64,000 bases of DNA from NCBI GenBank assembly GCA_023382435.1, contig JAHDVS010000002.1, positions 62,001 to 126,000 on the forward strand. Direction: 5' to 3'. This document shows, in pieces, positions 42,834 to 51,738 of this stretch. Position numbers and translations under genes: made by a program. Within the stretch, counting starts at the first letter, position 1. Each line of letters opens with the position of its first letter. This DNA is from Thermoleophilia bacterium (GTDB lineage: Bacteria; Actinomycetota; Thermoleophilia; Gaiellales; Gaiellaceae). The notes below the pieces were generated by a model. That model saw only the letters and a program-made list of their open reading frames with translations. It made no database searches and was not told the origin of the DNA.

Positions 42834-44785
42834 CGGGCGGCGAGCCGGACCTCTTTGACGTCCAGACCTCCGCGCCGGGCCCGGCAGGCACGCTGGCGCT
42901 GACGGACGAGCTCCTCCGCGACAGCCCCTCCGGAGACCTCTTCGGCCTGACCCAGGGTGCCGGGATGGGCTGGGACCCGGCCAAGGTCGGCCGCGACCAG
43001 TGCCTGATCCTCTCCACGCAGGGCGGGCTGCGCGCCGACGACGGGACCCCGATCGCGCTCGGCTACCACACCGGACACTGGGAGGTCGGGCTGCTCGTGC
43101 GCGAGGCGGCCGAGGAGCTCGACCGGCTCGGTGCGCTCCCGTTCGCAGGCGCAGTGACCGATCCCTGCGACGGCCGCTCCCAGGGGACGGTCGGGATGTT
43201 CGACTCGCTCCCCTACAGAAACGACGCCGCGATCGTGCTGCGCCGCCTCGTCCGCTCGCTGCCGCTGCGAAAGGGGGTAATCGGTGTCGCCACCTGCGAC
43301 AAGGGCCTGCCGGCGATGCTGATGGCGCTCGCCTCGTTCCGGGACCTGGCCGGCGCGATCGTCCCCGGCGGCGTGACGCTGCCGCCCCGCTCCGGCGAGG
43401 ACGCCGGGGCGGTGCAGACGCTCGGCGCGCGCTTCGCGCACGGGCTCGTTACGCTCGAGCAGGCCGCGGACCTCGGCTGCCGCGCCTGCGCGACACCCGG
43501 CGGCGGCTGCCAGTTCCTCGGCACCGCTGCGACCTCGCAGGTCGTCGCCGAGGCGCTCGGGCTGACCGTCTCCCATGCCGCGCTTGCTCCCTCGGGGCAG
43601 CCGATCTGGCTCGACCTCGCGCGTCGCACCGCGCGCGCGGTTCAGGATCAGTGGCGGCGCGGCCGCACGCTCGGGGAGGTTCTGACCACCGAGGCAATCG
43701 AGAACGCGATGCTCGTGCACGCCGCGTTCGGCGGCTCGACCAATCTGATCATGCACATCCCGGCGATCGCGCACGCGAGCGGGCTGCCACGGCCGACCGT
43801 GGACGACTGGCGCCGGATCAACCGGGCCGCCCCCCGGCTCGTCGACGTGCTGCCAAACGGGCCGCACAATCACCCGACCGTGCGCGTCTTCCTCGCCGGC
43901 GGCGTGCCCGAGGTGATGCTCCACCTGCGAGCGCTCGGGCTCCTGCACACGGACGCGCGCACCGTGAGCGGCCGCAGCGTCGGCGAGACGCTCGACGAGT
44001 GGGAGGCAAGCGAGCGGCGCGCGCGGCTGCGAGCACGGCTCGCCGAGCTCGACGGGATCGACCCGGACGACGTGATCTCGCCACCCGAGCGCGCCCGCGC
44101 GAAAGGGCTGACATCCACGGTCTGCTTCCCCGGCGGCAACCTGGTACCGGGCGGCAGCGTGATCAAGTCGACCGCGATCGATCCCGCGGTGATCGACGAG
44201 GACGGCGTCTACCGGCTCACCGGCCCCGCACGCGTCTTCACGAGCGAGCCCGCGGCGATCGCGGCGATCAAGGGCACCGCGAGCGAGCAGATCCGGGCCG
44301 GCGACGTGATCGTGCTCGCGGGCCGTGGCCCGCTCGGCACCGGCATGGAGGAGGCAGCCCAGCTCACCTCCGCGCTCAAGTTCCTGCCGTTCGGGCGCCA
44401 CGTCGCGCTCGTCACGGATGCCCGCTTCTCCGGCGTGTCGACCGGCGCCTGCATCGGGCTCGTGACTCCGGAAGCGCTCGAGGGCGGCCCGATCGGACGG
44501 GTCGTCGACGGCGACCGGATCCGCGTCGTCGTCGACACCGTCGGGCTCGAAGGATCGGTTGATCTCGTCGGCCACGACGACGTGGAGTGGACGCCGGAAG
44601 AGGCGGCGCGTGTCCTGGCCGCCCGGCCGACACGCCCCGAGATCGCTCCCGATCCGCGCCTGCCGGCCGACACGGCGCTCTGGGCGAAGCTCCAGTCCGT
44701 GAGCGGCGGCCTCTGGGGCGGCTGCGTCTACGACCTGGACGCGATCGCGGAGGCGCTCGGGGCACCGCCTGCAGACCGCAGGTAG
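42830..44785 (+). CDS. D-xylonate dehydratase (YjhG/YagF-type, IlvD/Edd family)
   Basis: 651 residues, the length of E. coli YjhG/YagF. Conserved blocks are [67 protein letters not shown] and [17 protein letters not shown]. The Cys residues for an Fe-S cluster are in place. These enzymes dehydrate D-xylonate (or a similar aldonate) to 2-keto-3-deoxy-xylonate. The product would feed the enzymes at 5387-6244 and 3954-5390 on the way to alpha-ketoglutarate. It is translationally coupled to the UroD-type methyltransferase, which is unusual. Another five-carbon or methylated aldonate is possible. Confidence 0.85.
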   Translation: MTGGEPDLFDVQTSAPGPAGTLALTDELLRDSPSGDLFGLTQGAGMGWDPAKVGRDQCLILSTQGGLRADDGTPIALGYHTGHWEVGLLVREAAEELDRLGALPFAGAVTDPCDGRSQGTVGMFDSLPYRNDAAIVLRRLVRSLPLRKGVIGVATCDKGLPAMLMALASFRDLAGAIVPGGVTLPPRSGEDAGAVQTLGARFAHGLVTLEQAADLGCRACATPGGGCQFLGTAATSQVVAEALGLTVSHAALAPSGQPIWLDLARRTARAVQDQWRRGRTLGEVLTTEAIENAMLVHAAFGGSTNLIMHIPAIAHASGLPRPTVDDWRRINRAAPRLVDVLPNGPHNHPTVRVFLAGGVPEVMLHLRALGLLHTDARTVSGRSVGETLDEWEASERRARLRARLAELDGIDPDDVISPPERARAKGLTSTVCFPGGNLVPGGSVIKSTAIDPAVIDEDGVYRLTGPARVFTSEPAAIAAIKGTASEQIRAGDVIVLAGRGPLGTGMEEAAQLTSALKFLPFGRHVALVTDARFSGVSTGACIGLVTPEALEGGPIGRVVDGDRIRVVVDTVGLEGSVDLVGHDDVEWTPEEAARVLAARPTRPEIAPDPRLPADTALWAKLQSVSGGLWGGCVYDLDAIAEALGAPPADRR

Positions 44786-44799
44786 CCGCCGGCCGGCGG
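44786..44799. terminator. Palindromic hairpin between convergent genes
   Basis: CCGCCGGCCGGCGG is a perfect 14-base palindrome directly after the dehydratase stop and 9 bases before the end of the convergent SDR-like gene; flanking AG...CT extends the pairing. It may end transcription from both sides. No T-tract. Confidence 0.35.
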
Positions 44800-44807
44800 G
44801 GCTGCGC

Positions 44808-45383
44808 TCACGAAGCGAGCGGGCTGCCCCCGGCCGTCTTGGTGATCCACGCGCCACCGTCGACCGCGAGCACGGCGCCGGTGACGTAGGCGGCCGCGGG
44901 CGACGCCAGGTAGGCGATCGCGCCGGCGACATCCTCGGGCCGGGCGAGCCGGCCGACCGGAATCCCCTCGAGCAGCGCCGCCGGCTCGCCCTCGAGCCAG
45001 CCGTGGACGACCGTGTTGACCGTGATCCCCTTGCCACCGAGCTCGACCGCGCCGACCTGGGCAAGCGTGGTCAGGAAGCCACCGACGGCCGCCTCGAGAG
45101 CCGCGCCCTGGACGACCCGCGCCGAGGCGGTCGAGACGACGAATACGACCCGGCCCGCCTGGCCCTCCCGCTCCCACGCCGCGGCCCGCTCCCGGGCGAC
45201 CCGGAACGCGGCGCGGGCGCCGGCGAGCGCCGAGTCCCACTCGGCCTGGGTCAGGTCGAGCACCCGGGCGCGCGCCGGCGAGCCGGGGCCGGCGACGACC
45301 ACGGGCAGCTCCGCGCCGGCGAGCGCAGCCCGCACCGCGGCCTCGAGACCCGCCGGAAGCCCGACGACTGTCGCGGCGCCCAT
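44808..45383 (-). CDS. Degenerate short-chain dehydrogenase-like protein
   Basis: 191 residues, about 60 short of a normal SDR. The C-terminal half is clearly SDR (GGKGITVNTVVHGWLEG, ARPEDVAGAIAYLASP, AYVTGAVLAVDGGAW). The N-terminal TGxxxGIG cofactor loop is absent, and the active-site YxxxK is replaced by GAALEAAVGGFLT with no Tyr. It is probably not a normal oxidoreductase; it may be a partner subunit of the complete SDR to which it is joined by TGATG (45383), or be decaying. The frame is intact and codon use looks like its neighbours. Last gene of the LacI-led operon. Confidence 0.75.
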   Translation of the reverse strand: MGAATVVGLPAGLEAAVRAALAGAELPVVVAGPGSPARARVLDLTQAEWDSALAGARAAFRVARERAAAWEREGQAGRVVFVVSTASARVVQGAALEAAVGGFLTTLAQVGAVELGGKGITVNTVVHGWLEGEPAALLEGIPVGRLARPEDVAGAIAYLASPAAAYVTGAVLAVDGGAWITKTAGGSPLAS

Positions 45384-46162
45384 CAGTACTTCCCCACCAC
45401 GAAGCCGCCGTCGACGCGGAGAAACTCACCGGTCACGTAGTCGCCGTCCGGAGAGGTGCAGAGGTAGACGACGGCCCGCCCCTGCTCGACCGGCTCGGAC
45501 GGTCGGGAGATCGGGATCAGCTTCAGCGTCGCCTCCTCGTCCTCACTGGTGCGCAGCCCGGGCGAGCGGTCGTTCAGCTGCGACTTCACCCAGCCCGGAC
45601 CGATGTGGTTGACGTTGATCCCGTGCTGGCCGAGCTCGATCGCCATCGTCTCGCAGAGGGCCCGCACCGCCTGCTTCGTGGAGCCGTAGACCGCCATCGT
45701 GGAGAAGCACATCTGCACGTGCACCGAGGAGGTGAACACGATCCGGCCGCCGTCGCCGCGCGCGACCATGGCTCGCGCGGCCGCCTGCCCGACGTTGAAC
45801 GCGCCGGTCAGGTTGACGCCGACGATCCGATCGAGGGAGTCCTCCGTGATCTCGGTCCACGCCTGCCAGTCGGCGACGCCGGCATTCGAGCAGACGATCC
45901 AGGGCGAGCCGAGCTCGCCCTCGACGCGGCGGAACAGCTCGTCCACCTGGGCGCGCTGCGCCACGTCGCAGCGGTAGAACGCCGAGCGGCAGCCGAGCTC
46001 CCGAATCTGCCCGGCGAGCTCGTCTCCCGCCTGCTCGAAGCCCACGTCCGCGCAGGCGACGTCCGCGCCCTCCGCAGCCAGCGCGAGCGCGATCCCGCGG
46101 CCGATGCCCCGCTCGTGCGAGGCGCCGGTGACGAGCGCCACCTTCCCGTCGAGCCGGCCCAT
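45383..46162 (-). CDS. Short-chain dehydrogenase/reductase
   Basis: A 259-residue classical SDR with cofactor loop TGASHERGIGRGIALAL (a slightly longer loop), Asp after the second strand (ACADVG) favouring NAD, CSNAGVADWQ, active-site AVYGSTKQAV and the C-terminal GEFLRVDGGF. It starts one base inside the TIM-barrel gene stop (TGATG) and is followed by a degenerate SDR with the same type of overlap. Likely a sugar or polyol dehydrogenase of the LacI-controlled operon. Confidence 0.88.
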   Translation of the reverse strand: MGRLDGKVALVTGASHERGIGRGIALALAAEGADVACADVGFEQAGDELAGQIRELGCRSAFYRCDVAQRAQVDELFRRVEGELGSPWIVCSNAGVADWQAWTEITEDSLDRIVGVNLTGAFNVGQAAARAMVARGDGGRIVFTSSVHVQMCFSTMAVYGSTKQAVRALCETMAIELGQHGINVNHIGPGWVKSQLNDRSPGLRTSEDEEATLKLIPISRPSEPVEQGRAVVYLCTSPDGDYVTGEFLRVDGGFVVGKY

Positions 46163-47040
46163 CAGCCGGGCGCCTTCCTCGCCGCCCAGGCCCGCTCGAA
46201 CCCGGCCTTGCCGCGGCGCACGACCTCGAGCGGGTCCTGCTTCCAGAGCGAGTCCTCGAAGTCCAGGTCGGAGAAGGAGCCGTCGTCCGAGAAGATCTCG
46301 AGGTCGAACCAGCCGACGACCCCGGCCGCGTCGAGCGCCCCGAAGATCGCGGGCAGGTCGATGATCCCGTCGCCCGGGAGCACGCGATCGAAGTCGTTGC
46401 GCGTCGGGTCTCGCCAGTCGCAGACATGGACGCTCGGCACGATCCTGTCCCCGTGGCGCACGGTGTGCTCGAGCACGTCGTCCGTATCCCAGAGGTGGTA
46501 GACGTCGAAGAGGAGCTTGACGTTCGGTTCGCCGATCTCGTCCAGCAGGTCGATCGTGCCGGGGATGTCGCCGATGATCGACCACGTCCCGTAGACCTCG
46601 CGATGGAGCGGCTCGAGCCCGAGCGTGAGGCCGTGGTCGGCGGCCACCCTGGCCGCCCGGCGCAGCCCGTTCACGGCGACACGGCGTTTCTCCGCCGCGT
46701 CGACCCCGTCGCCGGGGTCGCCTGTCAGGCAGAGGATCACCTCCGGCTCGAAGGGAGCAAACCGGCGGATCGCGGCGCAGAGCCCCTCCGTGCGCTCCTC
46801 GGGGTCGGTCGGGCCCGGGAACGGCACGGGCCAGATCGAGAGCGTGCCGGGGATGATCGTCGTCGCCTTCAGCCCGCTGTCGCGGAGCCTGGCGAGAGCG
46901 TCGGCGTCACGGCCCTCGCCGAGCTTGAACTCCCAGATCCCGATCCCCTCGATACCCGCCTCGCGGTACGTCTCGAGGTCCTGCTCGAACGTCTGGTGGA
47001 ACGTCGTGATCTCGGAAATCGAGAACTTCGGGTCTGCCAT
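46162..47040 (-). CDS. Sugar phosphate isomerase/epimerase-like TIM barrel
   Basis: 292 residues of the xylose-isomerase-like fold. Metal ligands are probably Glu in LGLEPLHREVYG, Asp/His in LLFDVYHLW, His in SVHVCDWRD and Glu in FDLEIFSDDG. This looks like a hydroxypyruvate-isomerase/keto-sugar epimerase-type enzyme. It lies 10 bases after the zinc dehydrogenase gene and overlaps the SDR gene. The substrate is unknown, but the setting (two TIM barrels, zinc ADH, SDRs) points to stepwise oxidation and epimerisation of a sugar or cyclitol. Confidence 0.86.
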   Translation of the reverse strand: MADPKFSISEITTFHQTFEQDLETYREAGIEGIGIWEFKLGEGRDADALARLRDSGLKATTIIPGTLSIWPVPFPGPTDPEERTEGLCAAIRRFAPFEPEVILCLTGDPGDGVDAAEKRRVAVNGLRRAARVAADHGLTLGLEPLHREVYGTWSIIGDIPGTIDLLDEIGEPNVKLLFDVYHLWDTDDVLEHTVRHGDRIVPSVHVCDWRDPTRNDFDRVLPGDGIIDLPAIFGALDAAGVVGWFDLEIFSDDGSFSDLDFEDSLWKQDPLEVVRRGKAGFERAWAARKAPG

Positions 47041-47050
47041 GGTGACCCCC

Positions 47051-48109
47051 TCAGGGCTTGATCACGGTCTTGACGACCTCGTCTTCCCGGTTCAGCACTC
47101 GCTCGATCGCTCCCGCGATCCCGTCGAGGCTGGCCGAGTGCGTGATGATCCGGTCCGTCGCGATCTTCGAGTCGGCGAGGATCTGGATCGTCTTCGGCCA
47201 CTGGAGCGGGTAGAGCAGCGAGAACCGGATCGTCTTGTCCAGGTACAGGTTCCCGAGCAGGGGGACCGAGATCGCGTCGGTCGGACCGGCGAGGCCCATC
47301 AGAACGACGACCGAGCCGGGCCCGGTCACCTCCACCGCCTGCTGGTTCGCGGCCACGTTCGCGGTCGCGACGAGCGCCCTGTCGGCGAGCTGGCCGCCGT
47401 TGGCGTCCTGAATCGCCCGGGCGACGTCCTCGACGTAGAACGGCGAGGACTCCTCCTTGGGGTTCCAGGCGAAGTCGGCACCGAGCTCCCGCGCGACCTG
47501 GAGGCGGTAGTCCCGGGTGCCGACGATGGCTACGCGGGCGCCCTCGTTTCTCAACAGCTGCACCATCGCGAGGCCGACCGGGCCCGGCCCCCAGACGACC
47601 GCGAAGTTCCCCGGCTCGATCTCCGCACGCTTGACCGCGTAGACCGCGGACGAGAGCATCTCCACGAACGCCCCCTGCTCGTCCGTGAGCGTCTCCGGAA
47701 GCTTGTACGCGTGGGCGACCTTCCCGGTCACGTACTCGGCGAAGCCGCCGTTCATGGTCACGCCGAGCACGGTCAGGTTCTGGCAGAACTGGAGCTTCCC
47801 CGCGCGGCAGGCGTTGCAGGCGTTGCAGCTCTGCACCGGGTTGAGAGAGACCCGGTCGCCCACGGCGAGACCGTAGCGCTCCGCCAGCACGCCGCCCTGC
47901 ACGACCTCGCCGCAGATCTCGTGCCCGAGCACGAGCGGCCCTTTCCCGTCGGGCGTCCCGAGCGGGCTCTTGCCGTAGTAGTACTCGATGTCCGAGCCGC
48001 AGAAGCCACAGGCGATCACCTTGACGACCACCTCGTCCGGCCCGGCCTCGGGCTCGGGGAGATCCTCGAGGCGCAGATCCTCCGCCTCGTAGAAGACGGC
48101 AGCCTTCAT
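47051..48109 (-). CDS. Zinc-dependent medium-chain dehydrogenase
   Basis: 352 residues. Catalytic zinc motifs are CGFCGSDIEYYYG and LGHEICGEV; the structural zinc site is SCNACNACRAGKLQFC; the Rossmann motif is WGPGPVGLAMVQLL. It belongs to the sorbitol/threonine dehydrogenase-like group, NAD(P)-dependent and cytoplasmic. ATG start at 48109. Part of the LacI-led minus-strand operon between two TIM-barrel epimerase genes. Confidence 0.88.
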   Translation of the reverse strand: MKAAVFYEAEDLRLEDLPEPEAGPDEVVVKVIACGFCGSDIEYYYGKSPLGTPDGKGPLVLGHEICGEVVQGGVLAERYGLAVGDRVSLNPVQSCNACNACRAGKLQFCQNLTVLGVTMNGGFAEYVTGKVAHAYKLPETLTDEQGAFVEMLSSAVYAVKRAEIEPGNFAVVWGPGPVGLAMVQLLRNEGARVAIVGTRDYRLQVARELGADFAWNPKEESSPFYVEDVARAIQDANGGQLADRALVATANVAANQQAVEVTGPGSVVVLMGLAGPTDAISVPLLGNLYLDKTIRFSLLYPLQWPKTIQILADSKIATDRIITHSASLDGIAGAIERVLNREDEVVKTVIKP

Positions 48110-48158
48110 CGCGTTGTCCTCCTCGAGTTGTGCGTTCCCGTGAGCGGCATCCTCCGGC

Positions 48159-49085
48159 TCACCCCTTGCGGACGTACTGGTCGAGCTTCTCGTTCAGCCA
48201 CAGCACGCCGTCCCAGGTGTCCTGCCACGCCTTCGAGCCCATCGGGATCGAGTCGACGGCCCACCACTCGCCGTCGTACACGTCGGCCAGGACCGGCATC
48301 AGCTCGTCGAAGTCGATGATCCCCTCGCCGAAACTGGACTTCGTCCCGAACATGTTGAAGTGCGTGTTCATGTCGGTGTCGCAGAGGTGGACGTGCCCGA
48401 TCGAGCCGGCCGGCAACATCTTGATGAACTCGATCTGGTTCGGCAGCGTCTCCGCGGGCTGAACGTGGTTGTGACCGATGACGCCGCAGGCCTGGAAGTG
48501 GCCGGTGTCGTACATGATCTTGAAGTTCGGGCTCCCGACGTCCCGCAGCATCTTCACGGTCTCCGACGGCTTGTTGAACGGCTGCAGCGACTCGAGCTCC
48601 CAGAGCATGACGACGCCATGCTCGGCGCCCCGCGCCGCATGGTGCTGAAACGTCTTGACGACGCGGTCCCAGACCTGATCGTAGTCCGCATCGTAGGGGA
48701 GCGGCCCGGCCGCACCGGGATCGACCCGCATCCCCGGGATCTCCATGTCGGCTGCCAGCTCGAGATAGCTCTCGAAGTACTTCAGGTACTCGTCGTAGAC
48801 CTCCTGGGAGCCGGTCGCCCAGGGCAGCCGGAACAGGTCGCCGTACGGCCCGGGCGCGATCCCCGCGATCTCGAGCCCGAGATCGTCGGTCAGCCACGTG
48901 CGGAGCTTCTGCCGGCTCGCCTTGTCCGGAAAGCGCTCCACCGTCGCGTGGTCGAAGAAGCCGCCGATCTCGATGCCGTCGTACTCGAACGCGGAGAGCA
49001 CCTTCGCAACCTGCTCGAGGGTGGCCATCCGATCGAACCCGAATGCCATGCACCAGCTACCACGACAGACCTTCGCATTCGCCAT
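48159..49085 (-). CDS. Sugar phosphate isomerase/epimerase-like TIM barrel
   Basis: 308 residues. Likely metal ligands are Glu in VMLWELESLQ, Asp/His in KIMYDTGHFQACG and His in GHVHLCDTDMN; the last acidic ligand is less clear (WWAVDSIPMG, Asp in place of Glu). Two ATGs compete: 49091 touches the AGGAGG ribosome site, while 49085 is 6 bases from it, so 49085 is chosen. It follows the SDR gene by 10 bases in the LacI operon. Confidence 0.84.
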   Translation of the reverse strand: MANAKVCRGSWCMAFGFDRMATLEQVAKVLSAFEYDGIEIGGFFDHATVERFPDKASRQKLRTWLTDDLGLEIAGIAPGPYGDLFRLPWATGSQEVYDEYLKYFESYLELAADMEIPGMRVDPGAAGPLPYDADYDQVWDRVVKTFQHHAARGAEHGVVMLWELESLQPFNKPSETVKMLRDVGSPNFKIMYDTGHFQACGVIGHNHVQPAETLPNQIEFIKMLPAGSIGHVHLCDTDMNTHFNMFGTKSSFGEGIIDFDELMPVLADVYDGEWWAVDSIPMGSKAWQDTWDGVLWLNEKLDQYVRKG

Positions 49086-49095
49086 TCCCATCCTC

Positions 49096-49839
49096 CTAGT
49101 CCATGTGGAGGCCGCCGTTGACATCGACGTGCGCTCCGTTGACGAAACTGGCTGCGTCCGAGGCGAGAACGACAACCAGCGCTGCCACTTCCTCGGGCAG
49201 GCCCACCCGTCCGAGCGGGGTCGCGCCGACCGTCCGCTCGCGCACCTCGGCGGGCCAGGCGGCGATCATCGGTGTCTCGATGATCCCCGGGTTGACGCAG
49301 TTGGCGGTCACGCCGTGCGGACCGGCGAACCGCGCGATCGACTTCGTGAGCGCGGCCACCCCCGCCTTCGAGGCGGCGTACGCGGCGCCGGCGGCGAGTC
49401 CCCCCACCTGGCCGGCGAGAGAGCCCATCGTGACGATCCTCCCGCTACCTCGCGGGATCATCACGCGCAGCGCGGCCTGGCAGCAGAGGAACGTGCCACG
49501 CAGATTGACGGCCTGGATTCGGTCCCATTCGCCCGGGTCGATCAGGTCGAACGGCGTTGCGTGGAAGGCGCCCGCGCACGTGACGAGCACGTCGAGCTGC
49601 CCGAAGCGATCGACGGCCGTCCCCACCATCCTCTCGATCTCGTGGGGATCGGTGACATCGACGCGAATGCCGGCGCAGCCGTCGCCGAGCTCGCCGGCAG
49701 CGCTGGCCGCGCGCGTACCGTCCAGGTCGGCCAGCAGAACCCGCGCTCCCTCACCGGCGAGCGCGCTAGCCGAGCACAGACCGATGCCGCTGGCCGCGCC
49801 CGTCACGATCGCCGTCTTTCCCCCGAGCCGCCCGGTCAT
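49096..49839 (-). CDS. Short-chain dehydrogenase/reductase
   Basis: A 247-residue classical SDR. Cofactor loop TGAASGIGLCSASAL, Asp after strand two (LLADLDG) favouring NAD, VTCAGAFHA, catalytic Ser/Tyr/Lys in MGSLAGQVGG and AAYAASKAGVAAL, and C-terminal GAHVDVNGGLHMD. It resembles glucose or 3-oxoacyl-type dehydrogenases; context favours a sugar alcohol or aldose. ATG 49839, 69 bases after the VOC gene. Confidence 0.88.
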   Translation of the reverse strand: MTGRLGGKTAIVTGAASGIGLCSASALAGEGARVLLADLDGTRAASAAGELGDGCAGIRVDVTDPHEIERMVGTAVDRFGQLDVLVTCAGAFHATPFDLIDPGEWDRIQAVNLRGTFLCCQAALRVMIPRGSGRIVTMGSLAGQVGGLAAGAAYAASKAGVAALTKSIARFAGPHGVTANCVNPGIIETPMIAAWPAEVRERTVGATPLGRVGLPEEVAALVVVLASDAASFVNGAHVDVNGGLHMD

Positions 49840-49908
49840 TCGCTCGCTGCCCCGATCGGGCCGGCATTGGCTAGACACATTCGTGCCCCATCGTATAGCC
49901 GCGAATCG

Positions 49909-50394
49909 TCACGCCTGCGGCCCACTGGGCCATGGCCGCACGAGCTCGAGGATCTCGACCGCGTTCCCGTCAGGGTCATCCAGGTACAGGCCCTTGCCGC
50001 CGTCGTTCGGGCCGCCAACCACCCGTACGGGTCGGCCGCCCGCGGAGCGGATCCGCACGCCTGCCGCATGCAGGCGGTCGCAGACGAGCTCGAGATCCTC
50101 GACGACGAAGCAGAGGTGTGCGGATCCGGCGTGGTTCGGCTCCCTCGCCCGGCTGTCTCCCCTCGGTTCCTTGTACTCGAGCAGCTCGAAGTTGGCCCCG
50201 TAGCCCTGGAGATGGACGAGCCGGACCCTGGCGCCCGGTATCCCCGTCACCCGCTCGACGAAGCCGCCCGGCTCGACCTCGCGATCAGATACGAGTCGCA
50301 TCCCGAACAGGTCGCGATAGAACGCGAGCGAGCGGTCGGCATCCGAGCAGGTGATCTCGAAGTGGTGGAGCCCGGTGATCGGCAACCCGCTCAT
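49909..50394 (-). CDS. VOC (glyoxalase/dioxygenase) superfamily protein
   Basis: 161 residues with two paired beta-alpha-beta-beta-beta units. Metal-ligand candidates are His in LHHFEITC, His in AGSAHLCFVVED and Glu in DPDGNAVEILEL, the standard VOC pattern. Members include glyoxalase I, methylmalonyl-CoA epimerase and extradiol dioxygenases; the short length suits a lyase or isomerase. Located directly after the LacI gene at the head of the operon, so it may act on a reactive keto-aldehyde made by the pathway. Confidence 0.8.
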   Translation of the reverse strand: MSGLPITGLHHFEITCSDADRSLAFYRDLFGMRLVSDREVEPGGFVERVTGIPGARVRLVHLQGYGANFELLEYKEPRGDSRAREPNHAGSAHLCFVVEDLELVCDRLHAAGVRIRSAGGRPVRVVGGPNDGGKGLYLDDPDGNAVEILELVRPWPSGPQA

Positions 50395-50452
50395 CGCCCC
50401 CCCGGCTCGCGCCAGCGGCGGCCGGGGCCGGCCGCGCTCGTGACGACCCGCC

Positions 50453-51487
50453 TCACGCGCCCAGCACCCCTTCCGTGACGCGCGGTCGACCCGTGCTCCC
50501 CCGCACGAGCAGGCGCGTCGGCAAGACAAGGCGATTCGGCGGCCCGTCGTGGCCCGCGAACCGCTCCAGCAGGAGCCGGCCGATGATCCGCCCCAGTTCA
50601 GGCAGATCACGCTCGATCACGTCGATCGGCGGTGCGTGCAGCCGGGTCGCGGCGATGTCGTCGCACGCGACGATGGAGAGCTCGTCGGGGACACGGACAC
50701 GGAGCTCCTGGAGCGCCTCGAGCACGCCGACGGTGAGCTGGTTGTGCCCGGTGATGATCGCCGTCGGCGGCTCAGCGAGCGCCAGCAGCTCCCGGGCCAC
50801 GCGGGCTCCGATCGCCCGGCCGGGCTCGAGGCTGATCACGAGGCGGTCGCTCGCCGGCAGCCCGAGCCGGCGCGCGTGCCTTCGAAACCCGATCATCCTG
50901 GCCCTGCTCCCGAGTTGCCCCGAGCTGCCGGCGACGAGCGCGACGCGACGGTGCCCGAGCGCGACGAGCCGCGTCAGAGCCTCACCCATCCCCGCCGCGT
51001 GATCCGAGATGACCGAGTCCGCGTTCGAGCCGGGCACGTCGCGATCGAAGAGAACGCAGGTGAATCCGCCGAGCCGATCGGCCAGGCCGGGAGCGCGCTC
51101 GTCGGCGACCGCCGCGACCAGCCCGTCGAGCCGGCGCTGACGGAGCACCGTGAGCATGCTTGCCTCACGCTCCGGGTCGTTCTCGGAGTGGGCGAGCACG
51201 AGCGCGTACCCGGCGGGATCGAGGACGGCATCGACGCCCTTGGCCACAGCGGCGAACGACGGGTTGGAGATGTCGGCCACGACAAAACCGACGGCCCGGG
51301 TCGTGCCCGTGCGCATGCTGCGCGCGACGAAGTCGGGAAGGTAGTCGAGCTCACGCACCGCCTCCAGCACGCGGCGGCGGGCGCCCTCCGACACGTAGGG
51401 ATAGTCGTTGAGCACGCGCGAGACAGTCGAGACGGACACGCTGGCGCGCTTGGCGACCTCACGGATGGTGGACGGTCGGGGCAACAT
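50453..51487 (-). CDS. LacI/GalR family transcriptional regulator
   Basis: 344 residues. The HTH and hinge read TIREVAKRASVSVSTVSRVLN and YLPDFVARSMRTGTTRAVG; the periplasmic-binding-like effector domain follows (VVADISNPSFAAVAKGVD, FDRDVPGSNADSV, IVACDDIAATRL). I use ATG 51487; an upstream in-frame extension would translate through the operator. A promoter (51519-51547) and a near-palindromic LacI operator (51500-51514) directly precede it, so it is almost certainly autoregulated and leads the operon down to 44808. The effector is likely a sugar. Confidence 0.92.
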   Translation of the reverse strand: MLPRPSTIREVAKRASVSVSTVSRVLNDYPYVSEGARRRVLEAVRELDYLPDFVARSMRTGTTRAVGFVVADISNPSFAAVAKGVDAVLDPAGYALVLAHSENDPEREASMLTVLRQRRLDGLVAAVADERAPGLADRLGGFTCVLFDRDVPGSNADSVISDHAAGMGEALTRLVALGHRRVALVAGSSGQLGSRARMIGFRRHARRLGLPASDRLVISLEPGRAIGARVARELLALAEPPTAIITGHNQLTVGVLEALQELRVRVPDELSIVACDDIAATRLHAPPIDVIERDLPELGRIIGRLLLERFAGHDGPPNRLVLPTRLLVRGSTGRPRVTEGVLGA

Positions 51488-51499
51488 CGCGGACGATCC

Positions 51500-51514
51500 T
51501 GGAAACGTTTTCCG
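51500..51514. promoter_or_regulatory. LacI-family operator
   Basis: TGGAAACGTTTTCCG, centred on AAACGTTT, is a typical LacI/GalR-type site. It lies 13 bases before the LacI start and covers the expected transcription start of the promoter at 51519-51547. Confidence 0.75.
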
Positions 51515-51518
51515 GCTC

Positions 51519-51547
51519 ACCCTAACGCGCCCCTTGGGAGTGGTCAA
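51519..51547 (-). promoter_or_regulatory. Sigma-70-type promoter of the LacI-led operon
   Basis: Minus strand TTGACC (51547-51542), 17 bases, TAGGGT (51524-51519). The predicted start at about 51512 falls within the operator, the classic layout for repression. Confidence 0.7.
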
Positions 51548-51584
51548 GGTCGGCGGGCGGTCGAGACCGCTCGCGTCGTGACTC

Positions 51585-51738
51585 AGCCTGGATCCACCGA
51601 CTATGCGTGACCACGGGGCGTTCGGCTGGGCCGGCAGGACGTGGCGGGGTGACGGCGGGCGGGCCGAGACCCGGACAGGGAGCGGCCTGACGAGCCTAGA
51701 CGGGCGGCACCGTCCGCGCAGATCGGTGGATCCAGGCT
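51585..51738. repeat. 16-base perfect inverted repeats enclosing 122 bases
   Basis: AGCCTGGATCCACCGA at 51585-51600 returns as its exact reverse complement at 51723-51738. The right copy runs into the stop codon of the TIM-barrel gene. The 122 bases between have no gene I can support. It could be a small miniature-element remnant, a long-stem RNA end or paired binding sites. The rest of the 250-base gap (51488-51584) holds the LacI promoter and operator. Confidence 0.6.
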
